From Lineus longissimus (taxonomy: Eukaryota > Nemertea > Pilidiophora > Heteronemertea > Lineidae): DNA of 60,000 nucleotides. The notes under the pieces were generated by a model. The model worked only from the letters and a program-made list of their open reading frames with translations. It made no database searches and was not told the origin of the DNA. Of the stretch, positions 23,250 through 34,410 are shown one piece after another. Where the stretch lies: positions 11,870,953 through 11,930,952 of the forward strand of contig NC_088324.1 of NCBI RefSeq assembly GCF_910592395.1, read 5' to 3'. The translations under genes were made by a program, and so were the position numbers. The first letter of the stretch is position 1. Each line of letters opens with the position of its first letter.

Positions 23250-23759
23250 AGTGATTGAATACAAACATTTGCTAATACTGGCTAGTGGACAATGTCAGAG
23301 TGACAGTCAGTGCAATTAAAAATGCCAGTCGTTTTTTCAACGTAAATGCTCACCAAACCAGATTCGCTTCCTTTCAGTTGTAGGGTAGCAAATGATTTAT
23401 CAAGCTAGCCTTGGCAAATGAATTCATTGTCTTGTTTGTTTGATGTCTTGACTTATGGTGCCTTATCAATATTGGTGATAGAATATTAATTGGATGATTA
23501 ATTAATTAAGTATACATTGTGTGCTTACTTCTATGACCCATTTACTATTTACGCAGAAATATTCAAAATTCATGTTTATGGTTATTAGCCTGCTATGCAC
23601 AATTGATTATGATTTACCAGTACAAGCATGTTACAGCTCAGAAATTGGTCACAAGAACTTTGGCAGTCAGGAAGGAAAATTCCAAATTGCTACTGCTCAA
23701 CTATCCAATCACAAGTCGACACTCTTCCAATGTTCAACCACGCTTCCCACTTTGCCTTC

Positions 23760-24620
23760 GGCAATCATCTCATCAGTCTTCGTGTGACCTCCTCTTCACC
23801 ATCTCCTCTCTTACTAATTCTCTCAATGTGTTGACTTACGCCCCTCATTACTATCTTTCTAATTATAATTCTCATCTCAACACTTATCCTCCCCAAGGAC
23901 CCATCTTGTCTCTGTGACACTATGCTAAACTAAGTATCTGTGTGAATACTAACAGCTATTCTCTACCCAAGAGGGGTTCTGTGCATCTGGTTAAAATGTC
24001 AAGCAGAAACAGTAAGAAAGGTTTCTGTTAGTTTCTGTTACATTTGAAGTTCTTGACCAGTAAAGGTGTAAAGGTGTGATTGCACTACGTGGTACATCTG
24101 TGAACCTCGACCTAACCTCCCCTCCTGCTAGGTGGCCCTGTTCATAGCATTTACCCTTTTGACCCTCTCAGTGCACTGCAAATTCTCAACCAAAATTTTG
24201 ATACTTATCACTGTTAATGTGTTAACCATCCTTCATTACAAACATTAAACACTCCAATTAAGAATCTTGTCAACACTTCTCCCCAAGCGGATTGTATCAA
24301 TTCTGTGGCGTACTTGTCTATACTCTACAACCTCTAAGAGAAAAGGTCTTGGATCTGGTGAGAGAGATTTTTCTGTCTGTCCATATGCCATTTGTTGGAC
24401 TGTGGTACACCAATTGTGTTTCATGCCATAACCAGTTCCTTTTTGCCCTCTCATGATCACAGTGATAAACATCATCACTATCACTGTTAATGTGAGGACT
24501 AAATCCCCCATTACCAACTTTCTGATTGGAGTTCTTATCATTACGCTATCTCACCCTTTGCTCATGCAAATCGTGTGACATGATGCTGAACTATCTAATG
24601 GTGAAAATGCTTGAAGCTTC
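23760..24620 (+). repeat. Diverged long-range duplicate blocks
   Basis: The block near 23838-23940 (cattactatctttctaatta, ctcatct..cacttatcc, gtgacactatgctaaacta) is matched near 24510-24600 by cattaccaactttctgattg, gttcttatcat and gtgacatgatgctgaacta. A third weaker copy lies near 24230-24290. No coding frame is shared. Confidence 0.4.
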
Positions 24621-25611
24621 CACTAGGGATGAAGGTGGGACTGATAAGTTTTAGATAATTAGTTATGTTAGACATCTGTTTATGTTCACTTTGGCTATCA
24701 ATGTCGTGAAACGTCTAGTTATTGCTCCAAAAGCCATTTCATTGCAGACTGGAGATGGCACCATATTCACTTTTTCTGGAGGAAATGTTTCAGCTTGAGG
24801 TCTATTCATTTGTCATTTCTTTGTTTGGTGCAGTTGAGGAGGACCTCGGAAGTCGTCCATTTGTTGATTGACTAATTCTTTCTGGGTCATGGAACAATTG
24901 GATAGATTATATCTTTCCTTAAATGCACATTCCTTGTCAAGTTATTCCGGGTCTAGGGCAGTTGGATGGTGGGCATATGCAGGACACATTCCTTTCATAG
25001 TTAATACCTAGCTTTCACTATCTAAGACATCTTCACACTGCAGGGTGTTCACGTCATACAAATGGCCTTGGTCTGAACCCAACTAATTTGGTTTGCAGAG
25101 TTTGACAATTTATTGTCTACGCAGTAATCCCCAGTGGTACGCCCATGGGATCACGATATTACTGTTGCCTTGTTATGGCCATTACTTATTAGTGTGTGGT
25201 GCTCATTTGAGAAAATTGTCTTCACATACGTGGTTGGTGTTGTCACAGGAAGCTTTTATGAGGTCTGTCGGTGGTCAGTAATTGTGATTGCAGGATTTGA
25301 TGAGGGACATCTTTTGAATATGTTAAGCAATGAGGAAATTGGTGATTCCTCTGACAAATGTCATATGGGTCTTGTGCAATCAATGTTATCTCGAAAAGCT
25401 AAGCATGGAGCTGTAAATTTAGATGGACCATACTCCACAAAGTAACATCTACATTGTTCCATCAATATAGTAGGCAATGGTATGGCTGTCACAGACTACG
25501 ATAGTGTGGCTCAAGTTTACATGAACATCAATGGTACTAACATTGTAATCAACTATGAGTAAGCTTTGTCCCTTTTGCCATGCTTACCAACAAAGTTTTG
25601 GCAGCCAAAAC

Positions 25612-25741
25612 CATCAGGTGCTGCAGCAGCAATTCCCTGCCTTTAAGTGACTTGCCTGCGGTGACAAGCAATGTCCATGTTGGGTATCGGGCGAACCAAT
25701 TACAAGGTGTGAATCCTTAACCACTGGACCACACCTTTTAG
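25612..25741 (-). mobile_element. tRNA-derived SINE remnant
   Basis: On the minus strand the block starts ggtgtggtccagtggttaag. It contains an A-box-like TGGTCCAGTGG (reverse complement of 25721-25731) and, about 34 bp later, a B-box-like GGTTCGCCCGA (reverse complement of 25687-25697). The body continues with aggcaagtcacttaa, a word typical of conserved SINE cores in animals. No poly(A) or target duplication was identified, so it looks old. Confidence 0.55.
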
Positions 25742-26218
25742 CTTTTTTTACACTGCATCGTACCATATCAATGTGGAGTGATGGTGTGAAATATTGATAG
25801 GCCAACACTGTCACTGCTGGTTAGCAACCCATTAATTATTACTGCTTAAGTGATTCATGCGCCGGTAGGCTACAGTTAGTCATTGTTATAGGTGGTCCTC
25901 GGGATGTCATTTTTGTCTCGTTTTTATGCCTGTTCAGAAATATTGCTGAAACTGACTGTTGATTCATTTCCATGCAGAGAATATTGGTAAAAACGTTTTA
26001 CTATGATGACGAATTGTATTGCCATAAAAAACATTTGAAGCAACCATATTGGCTTACAACAGGGCAAGCTGAATAACATTTCTAGAATGGTTTTAGGTTT
26101 TATCTTTCATTAGATTGTAAAAATTTAGTAAAATTAGTGTCACTTTACTCAAGTTCTCTTCAACTTGAAACGATCTATTCCATGCTCATTCGAGTAATGC
26201 CTGTCTTCTTTTTTGCAG

Positions 26219-26239
26219 CTTCAACCCTTTGGATCTAAG
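26219..26239 (+). CDS. KCNT (slo2): 21-nt microexon of the channel gene
   Basis: A strong acceptor (cttcttttttgcag) and a good donor (gtatgt) enclose 21 bases, CTTCAACCCTTTGGATCTAAG without the final G counted twice. In the phase left by the exon ending at 15377 it reads S-FNPLDL plus two bases, with no stop. Its length is a multiple of three and it starts and ends in the same phase, so inclusion would insert seven residues before the conserved VQVEFY part of the channel, and skipping would leave the frame intact. Both splice sites are good, but such a short exon needs transcript support. Confidence 0.5.
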
Positions 26240-28700
26240 GTATGTACACGATATGTTTACGAACCACAAGGGTGTATGCCAAGTGCAGAACTAAAATCTT
26301 GGACTGACCAGAGCTCGTCCAAAAAGCTGTCAATGCCAACAATTTAGGTAGGATGCGCAAAGATTATCTTAGGAATTGTATAGTTTGGGCAGGTTCTAGT
26401 TGCTTAAAGATTTCAATTTTGTGGTAGATATGGCTATGCCCTCAGAAAACTTGCTATCATTCCTGAGTTAAATACTTATTATATAGTAACCTAGCAGTTA
26501 AGAATCTAGTTTATGAGTATAATCGTGGTCCGGCAACTAACTTGTCATGTATTTGTGAAGGCAGAAAATGTGAAGTTCAAAATTTTACATGTGCTTAGTC
26601 AATCCATTATTTGGTAATGAGTAAGTTCAGTTCATGACATTTTATGAACTTTAAATTCAATATATTAAAATATCAGTGACTGTTTCTTTCTCCCTTTTAA
26701 AAATTAAAATACATATAACTTCTATAACGTAATTGTATATATAGATTTTGAGTTTTCACAATTACTTACAGTACATGTTTGATGTTTTTATGGATATTGG
26801 CCACTTTTGAGTTCATTTAGACACCATGTTAAATTGGAATTCAAGATACCAATAGATTACAATCAGGTTGTATTGATTTCGTCAATATTTTATTTGCTGT
26901 TTTAATAATTTGTTATCAAGTATGATTGATTGTATCTTTCTATTTCTGACAGAAATTTTAATTTCATTAGAACACAAAACGAATTTGTCTTGTTGGCGAG
27001 GATATCAGTTGATAGGATTATTGAATTTAGATGTCTTGACTAGACTATACTGGTGCCCTACTATGGCAAAATATAGAAAGTGCACTTGGACAGGAAAAAT
27101 ATTGATATATGTAAGCCTATGGTTTGGTCACCGCAGTCTTGTTGCCATCTGCTGCCCCCAGGTCTCTGCATAGGAGACAATATGCATTGAAATATTCATT
27201 AATTGTTACTAGCTTCGAGGTAATGTCATCAAGTTAGTTGTTTTCATGGACATCTGTGACATTGCTTGGTGAAGCTATGAAAGTGTGTACGCATACGTGC
27301 GTATGGGCAAGAGTACAGAAAGCTTTTAATGTGTTGTGATCAAATGGTATTAGAGGTCTCAAGTAAGACCCCAAAACCAGGAGACTCTGTTGGTGTTGAT
27401 TTTTGTTTGCCATGTGAAATGGCATCATGTTGCTGGTCATTCACTTATATCGTAGGTAGCCTGAGGACATGCGAAGGTGGATGTACAGCGTATGAAAAGT
27501 GGCCAGTTTCCGCTAGCTTGAGGGCTGTGAATGACTGGGGGGGTGGTATGTTAGCCTAAGGAAGTGCCTCGGCATTTTCCTCGATCTGCTGCTGTGGGGA
27601 ACTTGTAGCAAACCTTATGTTAGAATAGAATCCTCTAGATAACTTCAAATGACAACTGTCCTTGGCAGCCTACAGAGAATCGTTTGCCTTTGGTTGAACT
27701 TGTTTAATTAGAAGGCTCTTTTGAGATGGTATTGTTGCCATGGCGATATGAAATAAACACTGTCCGGACATTCTATGGTGTCTGGGATCTGATTTACTTG
27801 TGTCTTGTATGGGAATGTATCAATATCGGTTTCTCTCATGAAACAAGTTCTGATGTGAACTCAACATAAGAAAAGCTGAGAATACGGCTTCAAGTCAGCC
27901 CTTGGTGAAAGTGGCTTGACATCTCCCTGAGTTTGATAACATCACAAAGTAGACAAATACAAATACACACAGTCAAATGGATTATGTATGGATCCAGGAA
28001 AGCTGAAAAATCCTGTCTCAGAAAATAGCCATACAGACAAAATACATGTCTTGTAAACCAATAATGTTACCCTGGATTCTCTCAGGAAATTCTCATTGGG
28101 TTTCTAATTACACAAGTCATTCTGTTCACCCAGTATCAGTGTTCCAAAGTTGGGTGTGTAGAAAAGAACAGTTATGACAAGGAAGGTTCACATGAGTGAC
28201 AACCATTATCCTCTCGAATGCTCACTTGATTATCTGCCATCATCACATTCCAAAATGATACATCAACATCAACAACATTATCTCATTCAGATAGGAGTGT
28301 CAAATGTATTTGTCTTCAAACATTGTTCCACTGCTACATGGATCAATGTTTAGTTTTAAAAGAAAATTAAGCACGGGTGTCTCCTTGATCTGCAAACTTC
28401 AACAGAGATTTTTTGACTCAAATGTCTGTGGTAACAATTATTTTATAAGGTAGGTCAAGTCGAGATCACTGCAGATTTCAATCTTCTGTAAAAGAAATGT
28501 GTATATGTGTATGTGTTGTATACTTTCCTGGTAAGGGTGTTTTTGACTAGCTATATGCCCTCCCCTTGATTATGTATTCCGGGTGATTTCTAGTTCGCTT
28601 ATATTGTCTCACATTTAAGTTGCGTTTATAACGTTTATAACAAAGCTGCATCAGATCTATTACGTGGACATGAGCTACTTTGTTTTAATGGCTGTTGAGA
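26240..28700 (+). other. Intron between the microexon and the satellite array
   Basis: No exon, mobile element or repeat stands out here. The frames at 26910-27173 and 27329-27559 are short and without a recognisable domain. Confidence 0.4.
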
Positions 28701-29695
28701 TCCATAATAATTTCTGAAATTGATACCCACAAATTTTTAATTAGTTTAATGAAAATCTCAAAGTGCAACATCATGAACATCAGTGATGAGCTGGAACCTA
28801 TGCTGAATTATTAAACGTCACATTTAATTTATTTGATGCGGTAACACTGTTTAAAAAGAATTTTTATCCTTTGTGTTCTATTAGTTGTTTAGTTGAATAA
28901 TCCATAATAATTTCTAAAATTGATACCCCACAAATTTTAATTAGTTTAATGAAAATCTCAAAGTGCAACATCATGAACATCAGTGATGAACTGGAACCTG
29001 TGTTGAATTATTAAACGTCACATTTAATTTATTTGATGCGGTAACACTGTTTAAAAAGAATTTTTATCCTTTGTGTTCTATTAGTTGTTTAGTTGAATAA
29101 TCCATAATAATTTCTAAAATTGATATCCCACAAATTTTAATTAGTTTAATGAAAATCTCAAAGTGCAACATCATGAACATCAGTGATGAACTGGAACCTG
29201 TGTTGAATTATTAAACGTCACATTTAATTTATTTGACGCGGTAACACTGTTTAAAAAGAATTTTTATCCTTTGTGTTCTATTAGTTGTTTAGTTGAATAA
29301 TCCATAATAATTTCTAAAATTGATACCCCACAAATTTTAATTAGTTTAATGAAAATCTCAAAGTGCAACATCATGAACATCAGTGATGAACTGGAACCTG
29401 TGTTGAATTATTAAACGTCACATTTAATTTATTTGATGCGGTAACACTGTTTAAAAAGAATTTTTATCCTTTGTGTTCTATTAGTTGTTTAGTTGAATAA
29501 TCCATAATAATTTCTAAAATTGATACCCCACAAATTTTAATTAGTTTAATGAAAATCTCAAAGTGCAACATCATGAACATCAGTGATGAACTGGAACCTG
29601 TGTTGAATTATTAAACGTCACATTTAATTTATTTGATGCGGTAACACTGTTTAAAAAGAATTTTTATCTTTTGTGTTCTATTAGTTGTTTAGTTG
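28701..29695 (+). repeat. Tandem satellite, five copies of a 200-bp unit
   Basis: The landmark 'tgataccc.acaaattttaa' falls at 28721, 28921, 29121, 29321 and 29521, exactly 200 bp apart. Copies two to five are almost identical, differing by a few transitions. The first copy is slightly more diverged. The array ends at about 29695 with 'ttgtttagttga', 35 bp before an exon. The unit is AT-rich and non-coding. Its length is near a nucleosome repeat. Confidence 0.95.
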
Positions 29696-29730
29696 ATGTA
29701 GTTAAATGTGTTTATGTTTCTGTATATCAG

Positions 29731-29760
29731 GCACCTCCATGAACACGAAGAGGATGTCCG
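29731..29760 (+). CDS. KCNT (slo2): 30-nt exon of the channel gene
   Basis: An acceptor (gtttctgtatatcag) and a consensus donor (gtgagt) enclose 30 bases. In the phase shared by the other exons it reads R-HLHEHEEDV plus two bases (CG), which would complete an Arg codon if the next exon starts with G, giving ...EEDVR before VQVEFY. The segment is short, acidic and His-rich, and the exon is symmetric, so it can be skipped without a frameshift. It follows the 200-bp satellite by 35 bp. Assignment to this gene is by strand, phase and position. Confidence 0.5.
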
Positions 29761-32329
29761 GTGAGTTGGAATCAAAATGCAAATTGCAAACATCAGCGAC
29801 TTGCTTCTTTTTATCAGTTTCTCTATCTTCCTGAATGACGATGCCCTAACCTCAACTTTTATCAGATCTAGCATCCAATTTATGAAAATGTTCAACACAA
29901 GCCAAAGGAATTCTAAACTTTTTACAAGAAATCACCCGGAAATTGGACAAAAGAGGAAAAAAACTGAAACTTAGTGTGCTAATGGTGCATGATTTTGGAC
30001 AACTTTGGAAGTAATTCATACTTCTTCCTAACATTTTCGTCCTGCTCTATTTTCTCTTATTGGAACAAGTAGTGATCTACTTCACTTTTGGCAGTTTTGC
30101 TTTTAATTGTGTCAAATTTGTACATGAACATTTAGCGATGTTGCCATTTCTCACAATGCTCTGCTGCAATCTTTTGGAAGGATACAAAGAGATGACTGAT
30201 ACTGGACACCTTTCAACGATTGAAGTTGTAATAACATTATAAATGGGAAATTTAATATATTTCTCACATCCCAAAATTCCTAGAACTATTTCCCTTGCAT
30301 GTGCCGAATTCTCATTTCGATGCTTGGGTGCCTGATACCTTTCTTGCTCCTGCATTTCTTCTGTTTTTGTGTTGAAGTTTCAATCCTTATAATGTAAACT
30401 ACTGCATGCGATTGAAACCCTGCTTCTGCATCAAAATATCTATTTTAGGGAATTTCTAGCGTTCGTGAATTTTCCAAAAATTATTCTTTTTCTGCATGAG
30501 TTGTAGGGTTTGGAAAATGAGCTGTATGTCATAACTGATATTCCAGGTTTTCCACCAATCCCACTTCTATTGTGAAATCTTGATAATCTTGAATAATAGA
30601 ATGAAAATATGCCTTCCTTCTCTTCTGCTCTTCCCTACATTAATGTGTAAACATGTTAATAAAGTCTGCAGGGTACAAAGTTTATGTGAATCTAATGTAG
30701 ACGTAACTCGAGCACAATTTCCAGCAAAGGAATTTCAATAATTCAACTGAATTCATATTTGCGGGCTCTTTTTTGTGGCTAAATATTTCTTAATATTTAT
30801 TTGCCCTTTAATTGTTCTATCTCTATAATCACTTTTATATACCTTCTTTCATTCTGACATTTTATACTTGGGTAGACTCTGCTAATGCCAGATATGAAAT
30901 CTGAAATGCCTGAAAACATCTGCAGAAGAAAAACCATCAATTTGCAAAATGTGTAATCCTGTTTCCATCTAATGTAACGTTAATGTTTCAGTTGCTAATT
31001 TTCCCATAGCTTCCCGGACTTGTACCTGAAGCATATAATCCGACATAATGGTTTACAATGAAGAATAAATCTTCTATATCGCAATGCCAGATTCATTCTT
31101 TAATTCTATTATAAGTCTTGCTTTCAGCGAAATATGATTAACTAATGTTATTACTCTTTTGGACAGGGTATACTGCCAGATTCATGTTCGGTAACTTCGC
31201 TGACATGATCTGCAATTTTCTCTGTTACAGCATTTCCAGCAGCAATGTTTGTGTGCTCGTGTGAAAAAGCAAGATCTTTTAGAAGAAGACAGTCAGTTGG
31301 AACACTTTTTGTGTCTTTCTTAATGGTGTAGTGTCCAGTTGAATCTGCTGGAAGGCACTGTGAGTCGTACATTTCCGAGCTCATACAGAGGTCGGTTTTA
31401 CACCAGAAAAATAGAAATGAGATGAAACAATGATGGCTAAAGCAATCATGTCATGCGGGATCCATTTCATTGTTGATACAACATTTGCTGGCTCTGTTTG
31501 CTAGCTTTGTTCAATAGCATGTCCTGGGTGAAATAAAATCTGTGAAACAACATCAGCTGGTTGCGTTGTCGTTACATTTACAATGCTCGCACGGGCTCTG
31601 GAGTGGTATATGACTCTGCTGGGATCTGACACCATCACATGGATTTATCGAAACTCTACTATCTCATTTTCTCTCAGTTCTTATAGTTGATTCCTTTGAT
31701 AAGCTCACATGTAGTACAGTTTTTTCCGTTTCAGCAGCAATGTCACATTTCCATTACGATGTAGACAAGATCCTTTTTACGAAGACAATTAATCAGAACA
31801 CATTGGTTTCTTTCGAAATTGCTTGTCAGATGCTTAGAATTGATTACTTTCTTGCTTTCTTTTATTGTATGGTATCAGTGATTTGTTTTGTATTCGTGAC
31901 CAAGTTGATATGAAGGCGTTTGGGATTTATATTGCTGTTACATGTACATAACTGATCAAACTAAACCTAGTTCCCTAACTCGAAATTATAAGCAGAAATT
32001 CATAAGGGAGCTGACCTTATTCTACTTTGATATAGTCACATGAGACCTCTAATTGGACCCACATCCCCTGTCTATAGTCCCCTTTTATAATATGGTATGA
32101 TGATTTTGATTGAGATGACATGGTGTGATGATGATGATTGCAATCATTTCAGCTTTTTATTCATCTGCGGCACTCAATTAGTGATATGCATTAGTAAGGC
32201 TAGATTAATCTAGAAAGCTTTGCTTCTATACATATAGGAAGTCCTCCCTGATTATGTAGAGTCTAGACCAGACCAAACAATCCAGGAAGTAGCAGCCACT
32301 GACGGAAGTTGTTAATGCAAATAACTAAA

Positions 32330-32710
32330 TCCTTTGTAGTCGATCAGGTATCTTGGGGCAGGTCCCAATGGTCTCATTACTTGGCGTCTGTTGGCTGCAG
32401 TGATCAGGCTTGTTTTATTGATGGCTTTCGGTGGCAATGAAAAGTACTGTTAGCAACAACAAAGATCACAGGCTCTGCTGGGACATTCTGTTACGTGGTA
32501 GTCGGTCATGGCCAAAGAGACAAGGCAGCCTCAGACTGAGCTTGATGAAGACTAATTACTAATTCTTTTCAGTTGATCAATCTTGATAAATCTCCCAATG
32601 GTATTCTTGCTTGGCTGACATTTGTTTTATGGATGACTATTGGCGGCCAAAGCAGCTACTTGGATTCTGGTTGGACATTGTACACAATTGGTGGATAGTC
32701 AAGGCTGAAC
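32330..32710 (+). repeat. Two diverged tandem copies
   Basis: 'tcccaatggt.tc.ttacttggc' followed by 'cttgttttattgatggctttcggtggc' and 'ctctgctgggacattctg' in the first copy is matched in the second by 'tcccaatggtattcttgctt', 'tttgttttatggatgactattggcggc' and 'attctggttggacattgt'. The second copy has lost an internal segment. Confidence 0.45.
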
Positions 32711-33514
32711 TGTGGTCAGTCAGGCAAGGATAGTTGCCAAAATGAGCTGTTTTGCCTGCACACTTGCTGATTCGGCTACAGCCTTGTCTGCAATCTGGAC
32801 CACACTCGTTGTTACCAATGACCATGTCATATATAAAAGTGGCTTCGTGCAGAAAAGCACACATCTGTGCCTGTCCTATTTTCTCTGTCAATTTTCTCAA
32901 ACAACTCGCTGTCTTTGTTTCACTAGGGCATAAGAGGCCTTTGGTCAATAATTCTGCTTCATTTGCAAAACCTGTGTTCAAGAGATCTGCACCTGAAGGA
33001 TAATAATGGTTCAGCGGTTTCGATAAATATCAACCCAAAGGAGAAAGTATGACTCATTTATTCTCTTCTCTGGCAAATATAATTTCTTTGTGAATCCTAC
33101 AGGTGGCTTTGAGCTGTTTGACAGGAAATTAAAAACCTAGGTAATCTAGTGAGAACATATTTACACTGGCTGGATATTGCTAGCAAATGGAAAATTGTAT
33201 GCTCTCATGATGATGTGTCTAAATTACTTCATCAATTAATATAATGTGATATGATAAAAAATGATAATGATAAATCAACAGCATAAGATGGATGAGGGGT
33301 CATAGGATTAAGGTTTTTTGGGGGACAAAAATTGCAAAAAGGTTCAGGGAAATTGGACAAATTCCACTCCTTCTATAGATAGCAAGACTTTCCTTGACTA
33401 TACTAATGTCACTTCGAAAATTACTACGCTTGCAGTCAGAATAAAGAGAATTAATCCTTGATGGACCAAAAAGCATACAGCTGTACTTCAGTTGCCAGCA
33501 GAATGCCATAATTA

Positions 33515-33723
33515 TCTTTTCTTGTGAGTCAGTGGAAAGCCATCAGGTTCCAAGAGAAAGCGAAATATCACATATCATCTGAGTATGAAGAGCCATGGGT
33601 GAACAGGTAAAACAGCCATATGGCAACAAAACACCAGTAATGAGCTTTCCTTGTGAGTCAATAGGAATCAATCTTGTTGCAAGAGAAAATGAAATATCAA
33701 ATTTCCCCTAAATAATGAAAGCC
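33515..33723 (+). repeat. Two tandem copies, 129-bp spacing
   Basis: 'cttgtgagtcagtggaaagcc' at 33521 is matched by 'cttgtgagtcaataggaatc' at 33650. Both are followed by 'caagagaaa.gaaatatca' and 'atgaa.agcc'. They lie directly before the left end of the large transposon. Confidence 0.6.
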
Positions 33724-33773
33724 TGGAGGGTGACCAAGTGTTTACTGGCTTTTTCTAAAGGCTGCTTGACTGT

Positions 33774-33943
33774 TAGTAGGATCAAAATATGAAATAAACA
33801 GGCCAACCCCAAAAAAATTGCAAGAAAACGTTTTATGGTGTTATTCTGTAGATATTAGTCCAGAGAACAACATATCAAAAGTTGGCAGAAATTGAGCCTC
33901 CGCAAAGGGTCTAAATATGACGTCAAAAAAAGATGGCTGCCAT
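33774..33943 (+). repeat. Left terminal inverted repeat
   Basis: It matches the reverse complement of 37028-37187 over nearly its whole length, including CCCCAAAAAAATTGCAAG, CGTTTTATGGTGTTATTCT, CATATCAAAAGTTGGCAG and CCTCCGCAAAGGGTCTAA. There are scattered substitutions and one length difference of about 10 bp near the outer end. Confidence 0.9.
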
Positions 33944-34075
33944 CGCTAAAAAGTCCCATAAATCTTGCTCATATCCTATTAATATTGCTATTTTAACCAG
34001 TTAATGTGTGAAACATTCCTCTTATAACCATTATCTTAGTCAATTCATTATTCTGTAATGTTCCATATAGCGCAA

Positions 34076-34116
34076 TGACGTCATAACATGACGTCCTGAC
34101 GTCACCAATGACGTCA
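34076..34116. promoter_or_regulatory. Left subterminal cluster of TGACGTCA palindromes
   Basis: TGACGTCA occurs at 34076-34083, 34097-34104 and 34109-34116, with a one-base variant at 34089-34096. A further copy lies inside the left terminal repeat at 33918-33925. The word is the CREB/ATF palindrome. In a transposon, clustered subterminal words are often transposase-binding sites. Which applies is unknown. Confidence 0.6.
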
Positions 34117-34410
34117 TGTTGGAAACTCATATTTATCATTTTATCATGTTTTTGTGGCAGTTCAAGATATGTACTATACTAGAATTCAATTTTGTAGACA
34201 ACCCCAGTCAAACCCCCAGTAAAACAGAGGGTACTTGAAAAACTGATTGCCCTTGGTGCGACAGCCCATAGTGCTGCCATTTACAACAAACATTCTCTTC
34301 TCCAGATTAGACAGAATAAGACAACAGCTTTCAATGTGATTCAGAGTTTTCAAAATTTTACCTAATCACAGTGTGTCATTGTGATTCAGAAAAGAACAAA
34401 ATGTTTATAG

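Larger units (their letters stand above)
15985..26218 (+). other. Long intron of the channel gene
   Basis: About 10 kb without a convincing exon. The 158-codon frame at 16937-17413 has no recognisable domain. Features seen: a 196-bp MITE at 22841-23036, a GT/G simple repeat at 23216-23249, diverged duplicates between 23760 and 24620, and a tRNA-derived SINE remnant at 25612-25741. In the stretches 16-22.8 kb and 24.7-25.6 kb I see nothing I can name. Confidence 0.45.
29761..33773 (+). other. Intron with diverged tandem copies
   Basis: No exon or gene is recognised. Minus-strand frames at 31151-31384 and 32637-32981 are open but have no support. Degenerate duplications lie near 32330-32710 and at 33515-33723. 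Confidence 0.4.

Noticed and set aside
31151-31384. 77-codon minus-strand frame with a fairly protein-like composition
   Set aside because: No acceptor or promoter context, no polyadenylation signal and no recognisable family.
32637-32981. 114-codon cysteine-containing minus-strand frame
   Set aside because: It overlaps a degenerate tandem duplication, the cysteines show no regular spacing, and there is no signal peptide or splice support.
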